Positions 8,401-15,870 are shown, counted from the first letter of the stretch. The stretch: 64,000 bases of DNA from Cyclobacteriaceae bacterium (GCA_016787645.1 JAEUUF010000013.1:186001-250000), one strand, 5' to 3'. Program-made: numbers and translations. Notes: generated by a model from the letters alone, not told the origin.

Positions 8401-11400
8401 CCGATCCGGCCATCTAGTGCAGGGTCATCGGCCGAAGATACCAGCACCAAAGTGCCACCCCCCGCGCCATCGGCATCCAATACGGCATTCGCCTCGCCAA
8501 AGCCAAGGGTGCCAACAATGCTCACTGTTCCTGCATTGCCATTGGTCACATCCGTGGCTACTCCCACGTTGTTAATGGTAAGGTTATTGAAGGTGATGCT
8601 CTGTGAACCGAGAATCTGTTGTTGAACCGTACCGGTGGTAATGAAAGACACCGTGCCGTTGTTGTGGTTAAAGGTGCCATTGTTGGTGAAGTCGCGCTCC
8701 ACGGTGATGGTACCGGGGGATGATGTCAGCGTACCGGTGATGGTTAGAAAAGGAAAATCGATTGTGCCCGCACCTGAAATGACCGAGGTGCCGCCAAATG
8801 TGGTGACCGCATTGGCTGTTCCATTGGACAAGGTACCGTTGACCACCAGGTTACCATTAATCGTGTAATTGGCATTCGGTGTAAACGTGCCGGTTCCCAC
8901 CGTGACGTTGGTAAAGGTTTTGGTACCGGTACCGGTCATGGTAACCCCGGTAAACGTTACCGTGGCTGTCGAAGTAAAGCTGCTTGCCGCGCTGCCATCC
9001 GTAAATGCGTTGTCGATGGTGATGTTGGTGCTAGCCACGACAGATTGGCCCGCGTTGATCGTCACTCCGTCGAAGATGATGCTTCCGCCGCCGGAAATGG
9101 TTGACGGCGCACCGTTGAACGTAACGGTGTGCGTGTTGTTGGGATCCGCCAGCGAACCGGTCGGGTTAACCGTGATATTGCCATTTACCTGGTGATTAAC
9201 CGTCGGCGAGAAAATCGCCCCGTTATTCACCACGATGTTATTGAACACTTTGCTGCCTGCACCGGTCATGCTGGTCGTACCGCCTGCAAAGGTGACCGTT
9301 GCAGTCGACGTGAAATTGCCTGTTCCGGTGAAGTTGCCCGTCATCGAAAAATCAGCGTTAGCATTAAGCACGCCCGGTGTACCTGTGTTGTTGATGTTGA
9401 GTGTGGTCATACTGAACACTGCCGTCGTGGTGAGCGTTGCTGCAGACAAGATCACCACAGGGCCAAATTGTGTTGTTCCGGAACCGGTCAAGGAAGGATT
9501 GGTCCCGCCAAACGTTGTGTTACCAGTGGATGCCGAATAGTTAAGTGTACCAGTATTGTTAAGTATTCCGTCGATGCGAGTCGCAATCGTTCCTGCTGTG
9601 CTCACTGTCCCGGTCACCGTGACGTTGTTGAATGTTTTTGTTCCTGTCCCGGTGATTGATGTGGTGCCGCCGAATTGCACTGTGCCGCCACCGTTATTAA
9701 GTACACTTGTTCCTGTGGATACATCAAAGTTACCATTGACTCTTACCGTTGACGCCGGGAATGTGACGGTACTGGCCGTCAGCAGATCAAAATTGTTAAA
9801 GGTTAAGGTTCCGCTATTGGTGATTACACCCGCTCCGCCACCGAAAGAAGCAGTGCCGCCCGTCGCGTTAAGCGTTGCTCCGCCACTTACATCCAGGTTA
9901 CCGTTAACTTGAAAATTCACCGAGGGTGAAAAAGAACCAGTCACAAAAAGGTTCATGAATACGGGCGTACTCGCACCGCCAGTGAGCGTTGAGGTTAAAC
10001 CTGAGACCGTGAAGTTCCCGCCTGCCGTTGTAGTAAATCCTGCGTTGGAAATGAAGTTGCCCACCAAATCAATGCTATTTGCCGCCGCGGCAAAAACCCC
10101 CGCGGTGGTTGTCAGGTTGCCATTGATGGTGATGTTGCTGGCCAGGTTTACTGTCTGACCTCCCTGGATAGTGAGGTTATTCAGTTCGGTGGTATTGACC
10201 GGGAGTTCCGGACCAGTGGTTACCGCGGCCGTGGTGTTATTGTACACAACATTATAGGTACCGGCCGCAGATGCCGCGTTGGTCAGGGTTCCCACACGAC
10301 GTTCAATCGTGCCTCCATCGGCCATCGTTATACCCGTTGCGGTAAGCGTTCCGCTATACAAATTCAGGTTGGTAATCTGCAGTGCACTTGTTGTCGTCAG
10401 CGTCCCAGTCTGATTAACGGTTAAAGTCAACAGGTCAGTTCCTGAAAAAGAAACCGCTCCTACCGGCAAGGTTCCTGTTCCCTGGAAAACAAGTTGGGCG
10501 GCAGGATCTACCACAATGTTGCCGGAGGCCTGCGTGAAATTTCCATTGATTGTCAGAGTCTGGCCATTCAAGTTCACATCACCCGCGGTCTGAGTGAGCC
10601 CTCCACCGATCGATAAATTTGACAACAGCTGAATACCTCCTGAAACAGAGACATTATTCACCTGGAAATTGATTGTACCTGATATCGTGCCGGCCGAACT
10701 GACGGTCTGCAGTCCAGCATTTCCTGCAAAAACAAGCAAACCGTTTCCAGCACCCGTCTCGTTAATGGTTCCCGCCGACTGGTCAAAGTTGCCCCGGATG
10801 GTAAAGGTGCCCGTGCCGCCGCCGGTGGAAGCAGTGATCAATCCTGCTGTCTGAATAAAATCGTTCATGGTGAACGTATAAGTACCCGACGACTTCAGCA
10901 GTGATCCCAATGCTGCAGACGAATTGTAAGCAAAGTTACCCGTTGTATTGACTACAACCGGTGATGCGGTAGTACAGAAGGCAATGCGCGAAGTGTTATC
11001 CACAGTAAAGTCACCGCCGATGGCAAGCGTGTAAGCCTGATTGGTCGCAAACCTGAGCTGCTGATCATTGGTCTCATCGATCAACAGGTCCCTCGTCACA
11101 TTCCTCAGGTTGCCGGCAAGCGATATCGTGGCACTCTGGCCTGCACAACTCCAGGTGAAAAACTCGTAGGTGGCCGTGTTGTTAAGTGCGGGTGCCGTAT
11201 TGGCGATGCCCGTTACCAAGCAGGTAGAGTTTGTTCCCCATGTAATGAGTGGTATTGCGCCACCATTCCGAGCGTGATTGTAGATACCATTCGAACTAAC
11301 CGACAAACTTCCGGTGACGGTCACCGTGCCTCCCAGGTTGGTGAAATCATCGCCTGCTCCATCATTAATTGTGAGCGTTTGTCCGGCACTGATGGTAAGG

Positions 11401-11687
11401 GTTCCAGCTGAAAGCGTTACCTGGTCCGCAGAAACTGACGCGGCTACGGTGGTATTATTCTGAATCAAGATGGCGCCTGAAGCCGAAGTGGGCGTAACGT
11501 TCTGATAGATGCCAGCGGCTGCATTTTCGCACTTCTGCCAAGCCCCGCTGTTGAACACTTCCCAGGTTGTTGCAGCCCCCCAGTTTCCAGTTTGATCCGT
11601 CCTGTAATCACCTGCTGTTTGCGCCCGGAGCGGGGCGGACAAAACGAGCATTACCAACACAACCAGGGGGTACCGCATTTTTCTCAT
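5448..11687 (-). CDS. Giant secreted repeat protein with beta-strand repeats, Ig-like domains and T9SS type A sorting domain
   Basis: About 2,079 residues. A signal peptide (ending LRAQ) is followed by a long Thr/Asn/Gly-rich region of short beta-strand repeats. At least eight diverged units of 50-70 residues, with the pattern VTFGGT..I.G.GTKTFNNVTV..G, are encoded between about 8580 and 9870. A non-repetitive region follows (about 7100-8340), then several Ig/PKD-like domains with paired cysteines and a W/YYD motif (about 5880-7000). The C-terminus has IRLYPNPVSEKL and ends in KIIIR, the T9SS type A sorting domain that directs export through the Por machinery. It is probably a surface adhesin or matrix protein. 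Start ATG 11687 or 11678; a TATTTTTG box at 11697-11704 leaves almost no leader. Confidence 0.9.
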   Translation of the reverse strand: MRKMRYPLVVLVMLVLSAPLRAQTAGDYRTDQTGNWGAATTWEVFNSGAWQKCENAAAGIYQNVTPTSASGAILIQNNTTVAASVSADQVTLSAGTLTISAGQTLTINDGAGDDFTNLGGTVTVTGSLSVSSNGIYNHARNGGAIPLITWGTNSTCLVTGIANTAPALNNTATYEFFTWSCAGQSATISLAGNLRNVTRDLLIDETNDQQLRFATNQAYTLAIGGDFTVDNTSRIAFCTTASPVVVNTTGNFAYNSSAALGSLLKSSGTYTFTMNDFIQTAGLITASTGGGTGTFTIRGNFDQSAGTINETGAGNGLLVFAGNAGLQTVSSAGTISGTINFQVNNVSVSGGIQLLSNLSIGGGLTQTAGDVNLNGQTLTINGNFTQASGNIVVDPAAQLVFQGTGTLPVGAVSFSGTDLLTLTVNQTGTLTTTSALQITNLNLYSGTLTATGITMADGGTIERRVGTLTNAASAAGTYNVVYNNTTAAVTTGPELPVNTTELNNLTIQGGQTVNLASNITINGNLTTTAGVFAAAANSIDLVGNFISNAGFTTTAGGNFTVSGLTSTLTGGASTPVFMNLFVTGSFSPSVNFQVNGNLDVSGGATLNATGGTASFGGGAGVITNSGTLTFNNFDLLTASTVTFPASTVRVNGNFDVSTGTSVLNNGGGTVQFGGTTSITGTGTKTFNNVTVTGTVSTAGTIATRIDGILNNTGTLNYSASTGNTTFGGTNPSLTGSGTTQFGPVVILSAATLTTTAVFSMTTLNINNTGTPGVLNANADFSMTGNFTGTGNFTSTATVTFAGGTTSMTGAGSKVFNNIVVNNGAIFSPTVNHQVNGNITVNPTGSLADPNNTHTVTFNGAPSTISGGGSIIFDGVTINAGQSVVASTNITIDNAFTDGSAASSFTSTATVTFTGVTMTGTGTKTFTNVTVGTGTFTPNANYTINGNLVVNGTLSNGTANAVTTFGGTSVISGAGTIDFPFLTITGTLTSSPGTITVERDFTNNGTFNHNNGTVSFITTGTVQQQILGSQSITFNNLTINNVGVATDVTNGNAGTVSIVGTLGFGEANAVLDADGAGGGTLVLVSSADDPALDGRIGTIPAATSNVSGNFTVQRYVSSENRIYRYIASPVIGATVAQLKAAIPVTGTFTDPSDGSSTPPCTGCNTNNPSLFYYDEATQAYVAFPASGLASAATFTNGRGYSAFFRHTGLGAVGTVVINFTGTNPSPAGVALPVAAAAGNYSLIGNPYPSAINWANAAGWSARTGFSNIAVVRDNATGVHQFLDLNSATPQLIAPGQSFWVQTLVAATPLTVNENAKATGTYSFYRLDQAMEDILEFNLTKSTTGTTDNARIVLRSGSTSLYDMYDAFKFNNNIDNGSTITEVQDISTLTVEATPKALAVNAIPSINCTQTFNIRTTNLINSGETVVNYTLTINPTGAMKSMTWTLHDNYTGSDIPLSATGGVYNFSVDNSITASKSSARFTITATAPAIDVAKTVSAAPVACGGSDAMITLAASQPNIAYGVEVNGTYYPNVVTGNGSNLSIFVDQDKLQSGANTISVRANSGCQVLAVGSPVQVEMAPVYQAAASSPSALCAPGTFSLTASGAPNDGTYHWYDSPVSSTILSIGANYAPEVSSSRSFYVAAVNAAGCEGQRVEVVTAVGDTTATVEIAQSATIVCKNETMKFTATSSTGDGQFFWYDSADPQASPVDTTASSEEVPFTIGKTMNYFVRYSPVPGCVREPIQVAAATYTFTPTLTAQFAKAEVCKGQGHTITVSGAPAGSTYQWYDSDGVSPLVGNMTFSTGALTTTKTFYVKAFSPEGCASAPVGIPAVVDDSNPSTTFNFTLEGGTSSLCQDSESSVTITNPKPGLTYRWFESPTSTESIYEGNSLPSRSFSGPTSFYVSAVNANGCETTIAGRKKVDVNVTNFQEPVIDAPFYGVLKSSYDNNQWYKDGELLSGETAQSIRVFDPGYYSVRVDHQGCEAWSNTIFATDLITGIEDESRVIRLYPNPVSEKLTVHALGNDPVNGQLLDQQGRVIAQLQMLPGDDEWSGELDVRSMARGMYLLRLSSGSKSVTHKIIIR

Positions 11688-11792
11688 AATAGGAGCCAAA
11701 AATAAGGATAAATCAGAGCAAAAACTCATGTTTTATCCCCTTTTGAGGGCACTTGTAACCTAAAAGAATTTCCGATTTCAAGCGGCTGGTTA

Positions 11793-12893
11793 TTAGGAGT
11801 TTAAGATCAAGTCAATCACCCTCGAAACTTGGGGTGGGTAACCGCTGGAAGACCCAGCTGGAAGGCAGAGTCCACGTGCAAAAAGTAATTCAGATGCCTG
11901 ACCTCCTACGATGGTTGATTTTTTGAATGCAGGTTGGGTGTGCATAGGCTTCCACAACCTCCTACCTTCCATTCCTTCCTGCCCAAGACGCTCCAAGACT
12001 AGGGCTGGGTCCATGCCATCCGGGAGCAAACAGGCCGCCAGCCAAGGCTGAAAGTCAACATTTGGGCTATTTCGTTGGAAGTTAAGGCCAAGGGACTCCC
12101 CCAATTGATGGTAGGAATGATAGAGGTCTCTCCTTCGCTCCAGCGCGGAAACAGAATTCTCTAACTGCACCAGGCCGTAGGCCGCCGTCAGTGGACTCAT
12201 CCTGTAGTTATATCCCACCACTTCATGAAGGTAGTATGGGACTTCCGAACGAGCATGGGAACTTAAGTACCGGGCATGGTTCACCCATTCATTACGGGAA
12301 GATACCAATGCTCCGCCACCAAATGCGGTGACCGATTTGTTGCTGTTAAAGGAAAAAACACCGAGATCACCCAGGGTACCCGTCCATCTTCCATTGTATT
12401 GTGAACCGAAAGATTCTGCCGCATCCTCGATAAGTGGAACGTTGAATTCTTTTGAAAGGGTTACCAACTCTTCCATTCTTGCTGGCATGCCGTAGTTATG
12501 AACTACTACAATGGCAGCTACGCGGTTGCCTTTCGACAATTCACCATTGATCGCTTCTTTGGTCAATGAAGGATCCATGTTCCACGTTTCAAGTTCGGAA
12601 TCGACCAGCACCAAGCGAGCTCCGAGATACGTGGCCGGACTGATGGTGGCTACATAGGCAAACGTCGGCGCGATGACCACATCGCCTGATTTAACGCCAG
12701 CAACCTGCAGCGCCAGGTGCATGGCCGCTGTACCCGATTGAACCGCCAGTGCATGTGAAGCCCCTGTCTTCCTGCTGAGCTGATTCTCAAACTCTTTCAC
12801 AATCTCCTCGTGATGACGCCCGGCAAAGGACTTCAGGATGCGCGCAAGGGCGTCAGCGTCGATTTCGTTGTAGGAAAGAGGGACGTTGATCAA
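11793..12893 (-). CDS. DegT/DnrJ/EryC1/StrS-family sugar aminotransferase (PglE-like candidate)
   Basis: A PLP-dependent enzyme that transfers an amino group to a keto nucleotide sugar. It has 366 residues, full length for the family. The cofactor contacts are visible: SGTAAMH (residues 53-59), EDAAESFGS (156-164), and the Schiff-base lysine Lys186 in FSFNSNKSVTAFGGG. In the operon it sits between the exosortase pair and the giant T9SS gene, close to a PglF-like dehydratase, a PglD-like acetyltransferase and PglC-like transferase genes. Formation of a UDP-4-amino-4,6-dideoxy-HexNAc is therefore a reasonable inference; the exact substrate cannot be read from sequence. Confidence 0.88.
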   Translation of the reverse strand: MINVPLSYNEIDADALARILKSFAGRHHEEIVKEFENQLSRKTGASHALAVQSGTAAMHLALQVAGVKSGDVVIAPTFAYVATISPATYLGARLVLVDSELETWNMDPSLTKEAINGELSKGNRVAAIVVVHNYGMPARMEELVTLSKEFNVPLIEDAAESFGSQYNGRWTGTLGDLGVFSFNSNKSVTAFGGGALVSSRNEWVNHARYLSSHARSEVPYYLHEVVGYNYRMSPLTAAYGLVQLENSVSALERRRDLYHSYHQLGESLGLNFQRNSPNVDFQPWLAACLLPDGMDPALVLERLGQEGMEGRRLWKPMHTQPAFKKSTIVGGQASELLFARGLCLPAGSSSGYPPQVSRVIDLILNS

Positions 12894-12926
12894 AGTCGAA
12901 AGTTGAGTCTAAAGTATAAAGTCGAA
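12890..12926. repeat. AAAGTC-rich short repeat
   Basis: Just upstream of the aminotransferase start codon the sequence repeats AAAGTCGAAAGTTGAG, TCTAAAGTATAAAG and TCGAAGG with a period of about 9-10 bases. The same words form the arms of the hairpin at 52368-52412, so this looks like a dispersed low-complexity family rather than a gene. Confidence 0.5.
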
Positions 12927-12938
12927 GGTATGAAGTGA

Positions 12939-13019
12939 GTTCCAGAGGTTCCAAAGGTTCCTAGGGTTCCAGGGGTTCCTGCAGTTTCAGGGGTTTATAG
13001 GGTCCAAGAGGTTCAGGGG
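12939..13019. repeat. Nine tandem 9-bp units (GTTCCAAAG type)
   Basis: Exactly nine 9-base units fill 81 bases. Examples are GTTCCAGAG, GTTCCAAAG, GTTCCTAGG, GTTCCAGGG and GTTCAGGGG. The array reaches into the stop codon of the XrtF-partner gene (stop at 13013-13015). The same unit recurs in three arrays around the four-helix-bundle gene at 53 kb. It lies between two genes of the polysaccharide operon and would be transcribed. Confidence 0.85.
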
Positions 13020-13450
13020 TTAGATTCGCGCCGGCGTTGGTAGTACATGCCGGCTATCAAGATAATCATTAGGAGGGGATTGACGATCATCCGGTGGAGC
13101 GGTTGAAAAACCGGGGATGATATTTCGGTCGGGCCTTCGGCCGACAGCTTGACGACGAGGTAGATCGGCAGCAACAGGAACAACTCACCCAGGAACACCC
13201 AAAGTGCGAGCCTTGTGAAACGCTTGTCATTGAAAATGGTTGACACCAACATAAGGCAGAGTAAATCATTGATTATCAGTCGGCTGGCTCGGTTCACGAT
13301 GAAGGAGGCGGTGGCTGACGGCGGTGACTGTCCCATCCAGCTAGCGAGAATTCCAAGGATGTCGACGCGCTGGAACATGTATACCAGGAAGAGGCCAATT
13401 AAAGCCGCAGCGATCACTGCATGGCGCCTGGTAAACGTATCAGTTGGCAT
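13013..13450 (-). CDS. XrtF-associated membrane protein (exosortase F system partner)
   Basis: A small integral membrane protein of about 145 residues with four predicted transmembrane segments: near AVIAAALIGLFLVYMF, LIINDLLCLMLVST, LALWVFLGELFLLLPIYLVV, and MIVNPLLMIILIAGMYY. Size, topology and position directly after an exosortase match the family always found beside XrtF in Bacteroidota (TIGR04127-like, recalled from memory). Its molecular role is unknown; it may assist the transpeptidase-like exosortase. Two ATG starts are possible (13471 and 13450), both overlapping the exosortase gene; the later one gives the shorter overlap (11 bases). The gene ends inside a 9-bp repeat array. Confidence 0.78.
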   Translation of the reverse strand: MPTDTFTRRHAVIAAALIGLFLVYMFQRVDILGILASWMGQSPPSATASFIVNRASRLIINDLLCLMLVSTIFNDKRFTRLALWVFLGELFLLLPIYLVVKLSAEGPTEISSPVFQPLHRMIVNPLLMIILIAGMYYQRRRESNP

Positions 13451-13982
13451 GGCGTGCGCTTGATGTACCATTCCATCGCGTCACCCAGAACCACCACAGG
13501 ACAAAAACGATCACATAGATCACCGCGGTGAAAAAGTACTTATGGAAGTAGTAGAACAACCTCGCGTTTACGGAGGACAGCCAAAACAGCCAGAGTATAC
13601 GACCTAGGTTAGCGACATGGATGACCAGGAATCCCGTGGGAACAAACCAGAGAATGCTCTGCCTTTGTCCGCCGAACGCCAGCACGAAGGACAGAAACAC
13701 AATCATCACATTTAATCCATTGCACCCTTCAAATACGTTGAGAACTTTCCTGGTTCCTTCGAAAATGAAAACAGTTGGTCCCATAGGGTTTGCTTCGAAA
13801 CTAACATCAGACCCAAACCCCCGCAGAATGGTCGTTACTTCCCTGCTCACTTCCGAGGTCATAGGATCCGGAAGGCTACCGAGCGACTCAATCCAAAGTC
13901 CATACAGGATGCTCAGCCCGAGGTAGCAACCCAGGAAGATTCCAAGGAAACGCAGTGCCGGTTTTACTTCAGCTACCGTCAT
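13440..13982 (-). CDS. xrtF: Exosortase, XrtF type
   Basis: A polytopic membrane transpeptidase-like protein of 180 residues, short compared with XrtA but normal for XrtF. The three exosortase catalytic residues are all visible: Cys87 in FEGCNGLNV, Arg128 in ANLGRILWLF and His147 in YYFHKYFF. Known exosortases cut C-terminal sorting signals of exported proteins in strains that make exopolysaccharide. The gene overlaps the PglD-like gene by 4 bases and is followed by the XrtF partner. The nearest candidate substrate is the 62-residue protein at 5254-5442. The enzyme call is strong; assigning it specifically to XrtF rests on the partner gene and host phylum. Confidence 0.85.
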   Translation of the reverse strand: MTVAEVKPALRFLGIFLGCYLGLSILYGLWIESLGSLPDPMTSEVSREVTTILRGFGSDVSFEANPMGPTVFIFEGTRKVLNVFEGCNGLNVMIVFLSFVLAFGGQRQSILWFVPTGFLVIHVANLGRILWLFWLSSVNARLFYYFHKYFFTAVIYVIVFVLWWFWVTRWNGTSSARHAN

Positions 13983-14623
13983 GCGGTTGGGGGTACATGC
14001 TGTGCCGGAACTCCGATCAGCCGGCTACCTGCAGGAAAAGACTTAGTGACCACAGCGCCGGCACCCACGACAGTATCAGCCTCGATTGTTACACCCTGCA
14101 ATACCCTCGCTCCTGCCCCGATAAAAGTCCTCTCACCAATGGTTACGTTGCCGGAGATGCTGCATTGTGGCATGATGGAAGAGAAATTTCCAAGCTTCAC
14201 ATCATGACCCAGGGTGGTTGCCAGATTGACTATGGCAAATTCTCCGATCACGATGCCCGTCGTGAGTATGACGCCCGCGGTTAGTATGCAACCTTTACCA
14301 AATACATTGTCGGGCGCTCCTCGCAACACGGATGGATGAATTACTACGGGAAAGTGGATTCGGTGATTTGTGATCGCCTTAACGCATTTACTACGGATCT
14401 GCGGGTTGGCGATAGCAATGACAAGTTCAAGAGGCTCTCCATATTGGTTGACTTCCTTCAGCCCTCCCAATACCGGAAGACCATCCACTAACACTCCAGG
14501 CTTCAATCCGTCATCAAAGAAACCGATGAGATTCCAGGATTCATCGTGCTGGGCGATTTCATGTATGAGCCAGGCGGTCTCCCTACCAAATCCGCCTGCA
14601 CCGTAAATGGCAATGTCTTTCAT
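13979..14623 (-). CDS. PglD/NeuD-like sugar O/N-acyltransferase
   Basis: A 214-residue acetyltransferase of the NeuD/PglD/VioB family. The N-terminal Rossmann-like domain has the motif IAIYGAGGFGRE (residues 4-15) and binds the nucleotide sugar. The C-terminal half is a left-handed beta-helix of hexapeptide repeats (about 105-205), with the likely catalytic base His140 in TLGHDVKLG. Such enzymes use acetyl-CoA to N-acetylate UDP-4-amino sugars. With the dehydratase and an aminotransferase in the same operon it would complete a UDP-diNAc-bacillosamine-type pathway (inference). Start ATG at 14623 overlaps the stop of the sugar transferase gene (ATGA). Confidence 0.85.
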   Translation of the reverse strand: MKDIAIYGAGGFGRETAWLIHEIAQHDESWNLIGFFDDGLKPGVLVDGLPVLGGLKEVNQYGEPLELVIAIANPQIRSKCVKAITNHRIHFPVVIHPSVLRGAPDNVFGKGCILTAGVILTTGIVIGEFAIVNLATTLGHDVKLGNFSSIMPQCSISGNVTIGERTFIGAGARVLQGVTIEADTVVGAGAVVTKSFPAGSRLIGVPAQHVPPTA

Positions 14624-15237
14624 TGGGGGTCAGGGGTCAGGGTCGAGGGGTCAGTACTGCCCTGGAACGGTTCCTCCTCGAGTGAAATATCCTTCTTGAA
14701 AGACAAAAGTAGCACAATGGTCTTAAAGATTATCCGAAGGTCCACCCGGAAGGACTGGTGGTCAACATACCAGTTGTCCAGCTCGAATTTCCTTTCCCAA
14801 GGGATACCATGACGGCCGTTGACCTGGGCCCAGCCGGTGATCCCGGGCTTGACCGTAAACCGCTTCCTCTGTTCGGCGGAAAAGAGAGGTTGATAGGTCA
14901 CAGGCAACGGCCTGGGGCCCACCAGCGACATCTCTCCTTTCAGGATATTCCACAATTGAGGAAGTTCATCAAGGCTGAGATAGCGGAGAAAGGATCCCAG
15001 GGTGAACTTTCGCTTATCCAAGGGCAGATGCTCATTGGCTTTCAAGGTCCTGAACTTGTAAAGCGTAAATGCTTTCTCATTCCGACCCAACCGCTCCTGA
15101 CGAAAGAACAAGGATCTCTCGCCGGTAAGGAGGTAGAGAAGTCCAACAAGGAGAAAGAGCCAGCTCAGCAACACCAGCAGAATCGCTGCCGCGAGGGTAT
15201 CCGCCAAACCCTTTATAAAAAGATAGGTTGAATTCAT
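14620..15237 (-). CDS. Initiating sugar-phosphate transferase, PglC/WcaJ-type
   Basis: A polyprenyl-phosphate phosphoglycosyl transferase of 205 residues. It moves a sugar-1-phosphate from a UDP sugar to undecaprenyl phosphate on the inner membrane. It has one N-terminal re-entrant/membrane helix (about residues 11-37), then FRQERLGRN, YKFRTL, the catalytic Asp90-Glu91 dyad in SLDELPQLWN, and SLVGPRP. The small PglC-like size and neighbouring PglD-like gene suggest an N-acetylated amino sugar as substrate. Its last 12 or so codons are encoded by a 7-bp tandem repeat (GGGGTCA), giving a low-complexity STDPSTLTPDPQ tail. Confidence 0.88.
   Translation of the reverse strand: MNSTYLFIKGLADTLAAAILLVLLSWLFLLVGLLYLLTGERSLFFRQERLGRNEKAFTLYKFRTLKANEHLPLDKRKFTLGSFLRYLSLDELPQLWNILKGEMSLVGPRPLPVTYQPLFSAEQRKRFTVKPGITGWAQVNGRHGIPWERKFELDNWYVDHQSFRVDLRIIFKTIVLLLSFKKDISLEEEPFQGSTDPSTLTPDPQ
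14626..14653. repeat. Four tandem 7-bp units (GGGGTCA) inside a coding region
   Basis: Units GGGGTCA, GGGGTCA, GGGTCGA and GGGGTCA lie in the 3' end of the sugar transferase gene, just before its ATGA junction with the acetyltransferase gene. Seven is not a multiple of three, so gain or loss of one unit would shift the frame. Confidence 0.8.
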
Positions 15238-15264
15238 CTCTGCGCCTCCGCGCCTCTGCGGTTT
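15238..15264. repeat. Half copy of the CCGCAAAGG-type dispersed repeat
   Basis: The sequence CTCTGCGCCTCCGCGCC followed by TCTGCGGT directly precedes the start codon of the sugar transferase gene and fills its leader. Similar words occur in the inverted repeats at 197-302 and 54555-54639. No ribosome-binding site beyond the GAGGCGC-like repeat words is apparent. Confidence 0.5.
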
Positions 15265-15279
15265 ATCAATTGCTTCATC

Positions 15280-15870
15280 CTACTTAAAGATATGAACTAT
15301 CGTCAGGGCAATGATTTTCACATCCGTCCAGAGCGACTGCTCCCGAATGTACTTGAGGTTCAACTCCAGTTTTTTCGGGAGAATCTCCTTCACATAGAAG
15401 TCAATGGGATCCTGCTTTCCTTCGAGCAGCTCGTTTTCATTCCGGAACTCCAGTGAGGCATAATCTGTGATCCCGGGCATAACCTGGATTACCTGGCGCT
15501 GTTCGCCCTGGTAAAGATCCACAAATCGCTTCAACTCTGGCCGTGGGCCCACCAGGCTCATCTCCCCTTTCAGCACGTTTATCAATTGGGGCAACTCATC
15601 CAATTTGAATCTTCGAAGGAAAAAACCAACGGAAGTAATGCGCGGATCACGTTGGCCGACCGTGATGGCTGTGGCACGATCCGCTCCGATATACATAGTG
15701 CGGAACTTGAACAACCGGAAGAGCTTCCCTCCCTTTCCCACTCTCTCCTGAAGGTAGAACACGGGCCCACGACCGTTCACTTTGATGGCCAGGGCAAAAA
15801 GCAAAAAAAATGGAGCCAGTATCACCAGCCCCACCGCGGAGACTACCAGGTCAAGAAGTCGCTTAGCCAT
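15280..15870 (-). CDS. Second initiating sugar-phosphate transferase
   Basis: A second phosphoglycosyl transferase, 196 residues, of the bacterial sugar transferase family. N-terminal membrane helix at about residues 6-30; [17 protein letters not shown]; catalytic Asp91-Glu92 in [18 protein letters not shown]. Its C-terminal half ([14 protein letters not shown].. and [13 protein letters not shown]) differs from the neighbouring PglC-like protein. This form is often seen next to DegT aminotransferases in Bacteroidota capsule loci. The start overlaps the end of the upstream aminotransferase gene by 8 bases. Two such transferases in one locus suggest either two different repeat units or alternative priming sugars. 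Confidence 0.87.
   Translation of the reverse strand: MAKRLLDLVVSAVGLVILAPFFLLFALAIKVNGRGPVFYLQERVGKGGKLFRLFKFRTMYIGADRATAITVGQRDPRITSVGFFLRRFKLDELPQLINVLKGEMSLVGPRPELKRFVDLYQGEQRQVIQVMPGITDYASLEFRNENELLEGKQDPIDFYVKEILPKKLELNLKYIREQSLWTDVKIIALTIVHIFK

Noticed and set aside
9129-9659. Cys/Arg-rich 176-residue plus-strand frame
   Set aside because: Shadow of the repeat-coding strand; composition follows from reverse reading of Thr/Asn codons.
8377-10158. Long open frames on the plus strand across the middle of the giant gene
   Set aside because: They are antisense to the Thr/Val/Asn-rich repeats of the T9SS protein and give low-complexity Val/Pro peptides; no start context or domain.
11697-11704. 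TATTTTTG as a promoter for the giant T9SS gene
   Set aside because: Exact match to TAnnTTTG, but it would leave only about 3-12 bases of leader and has no TTG at the right distance.
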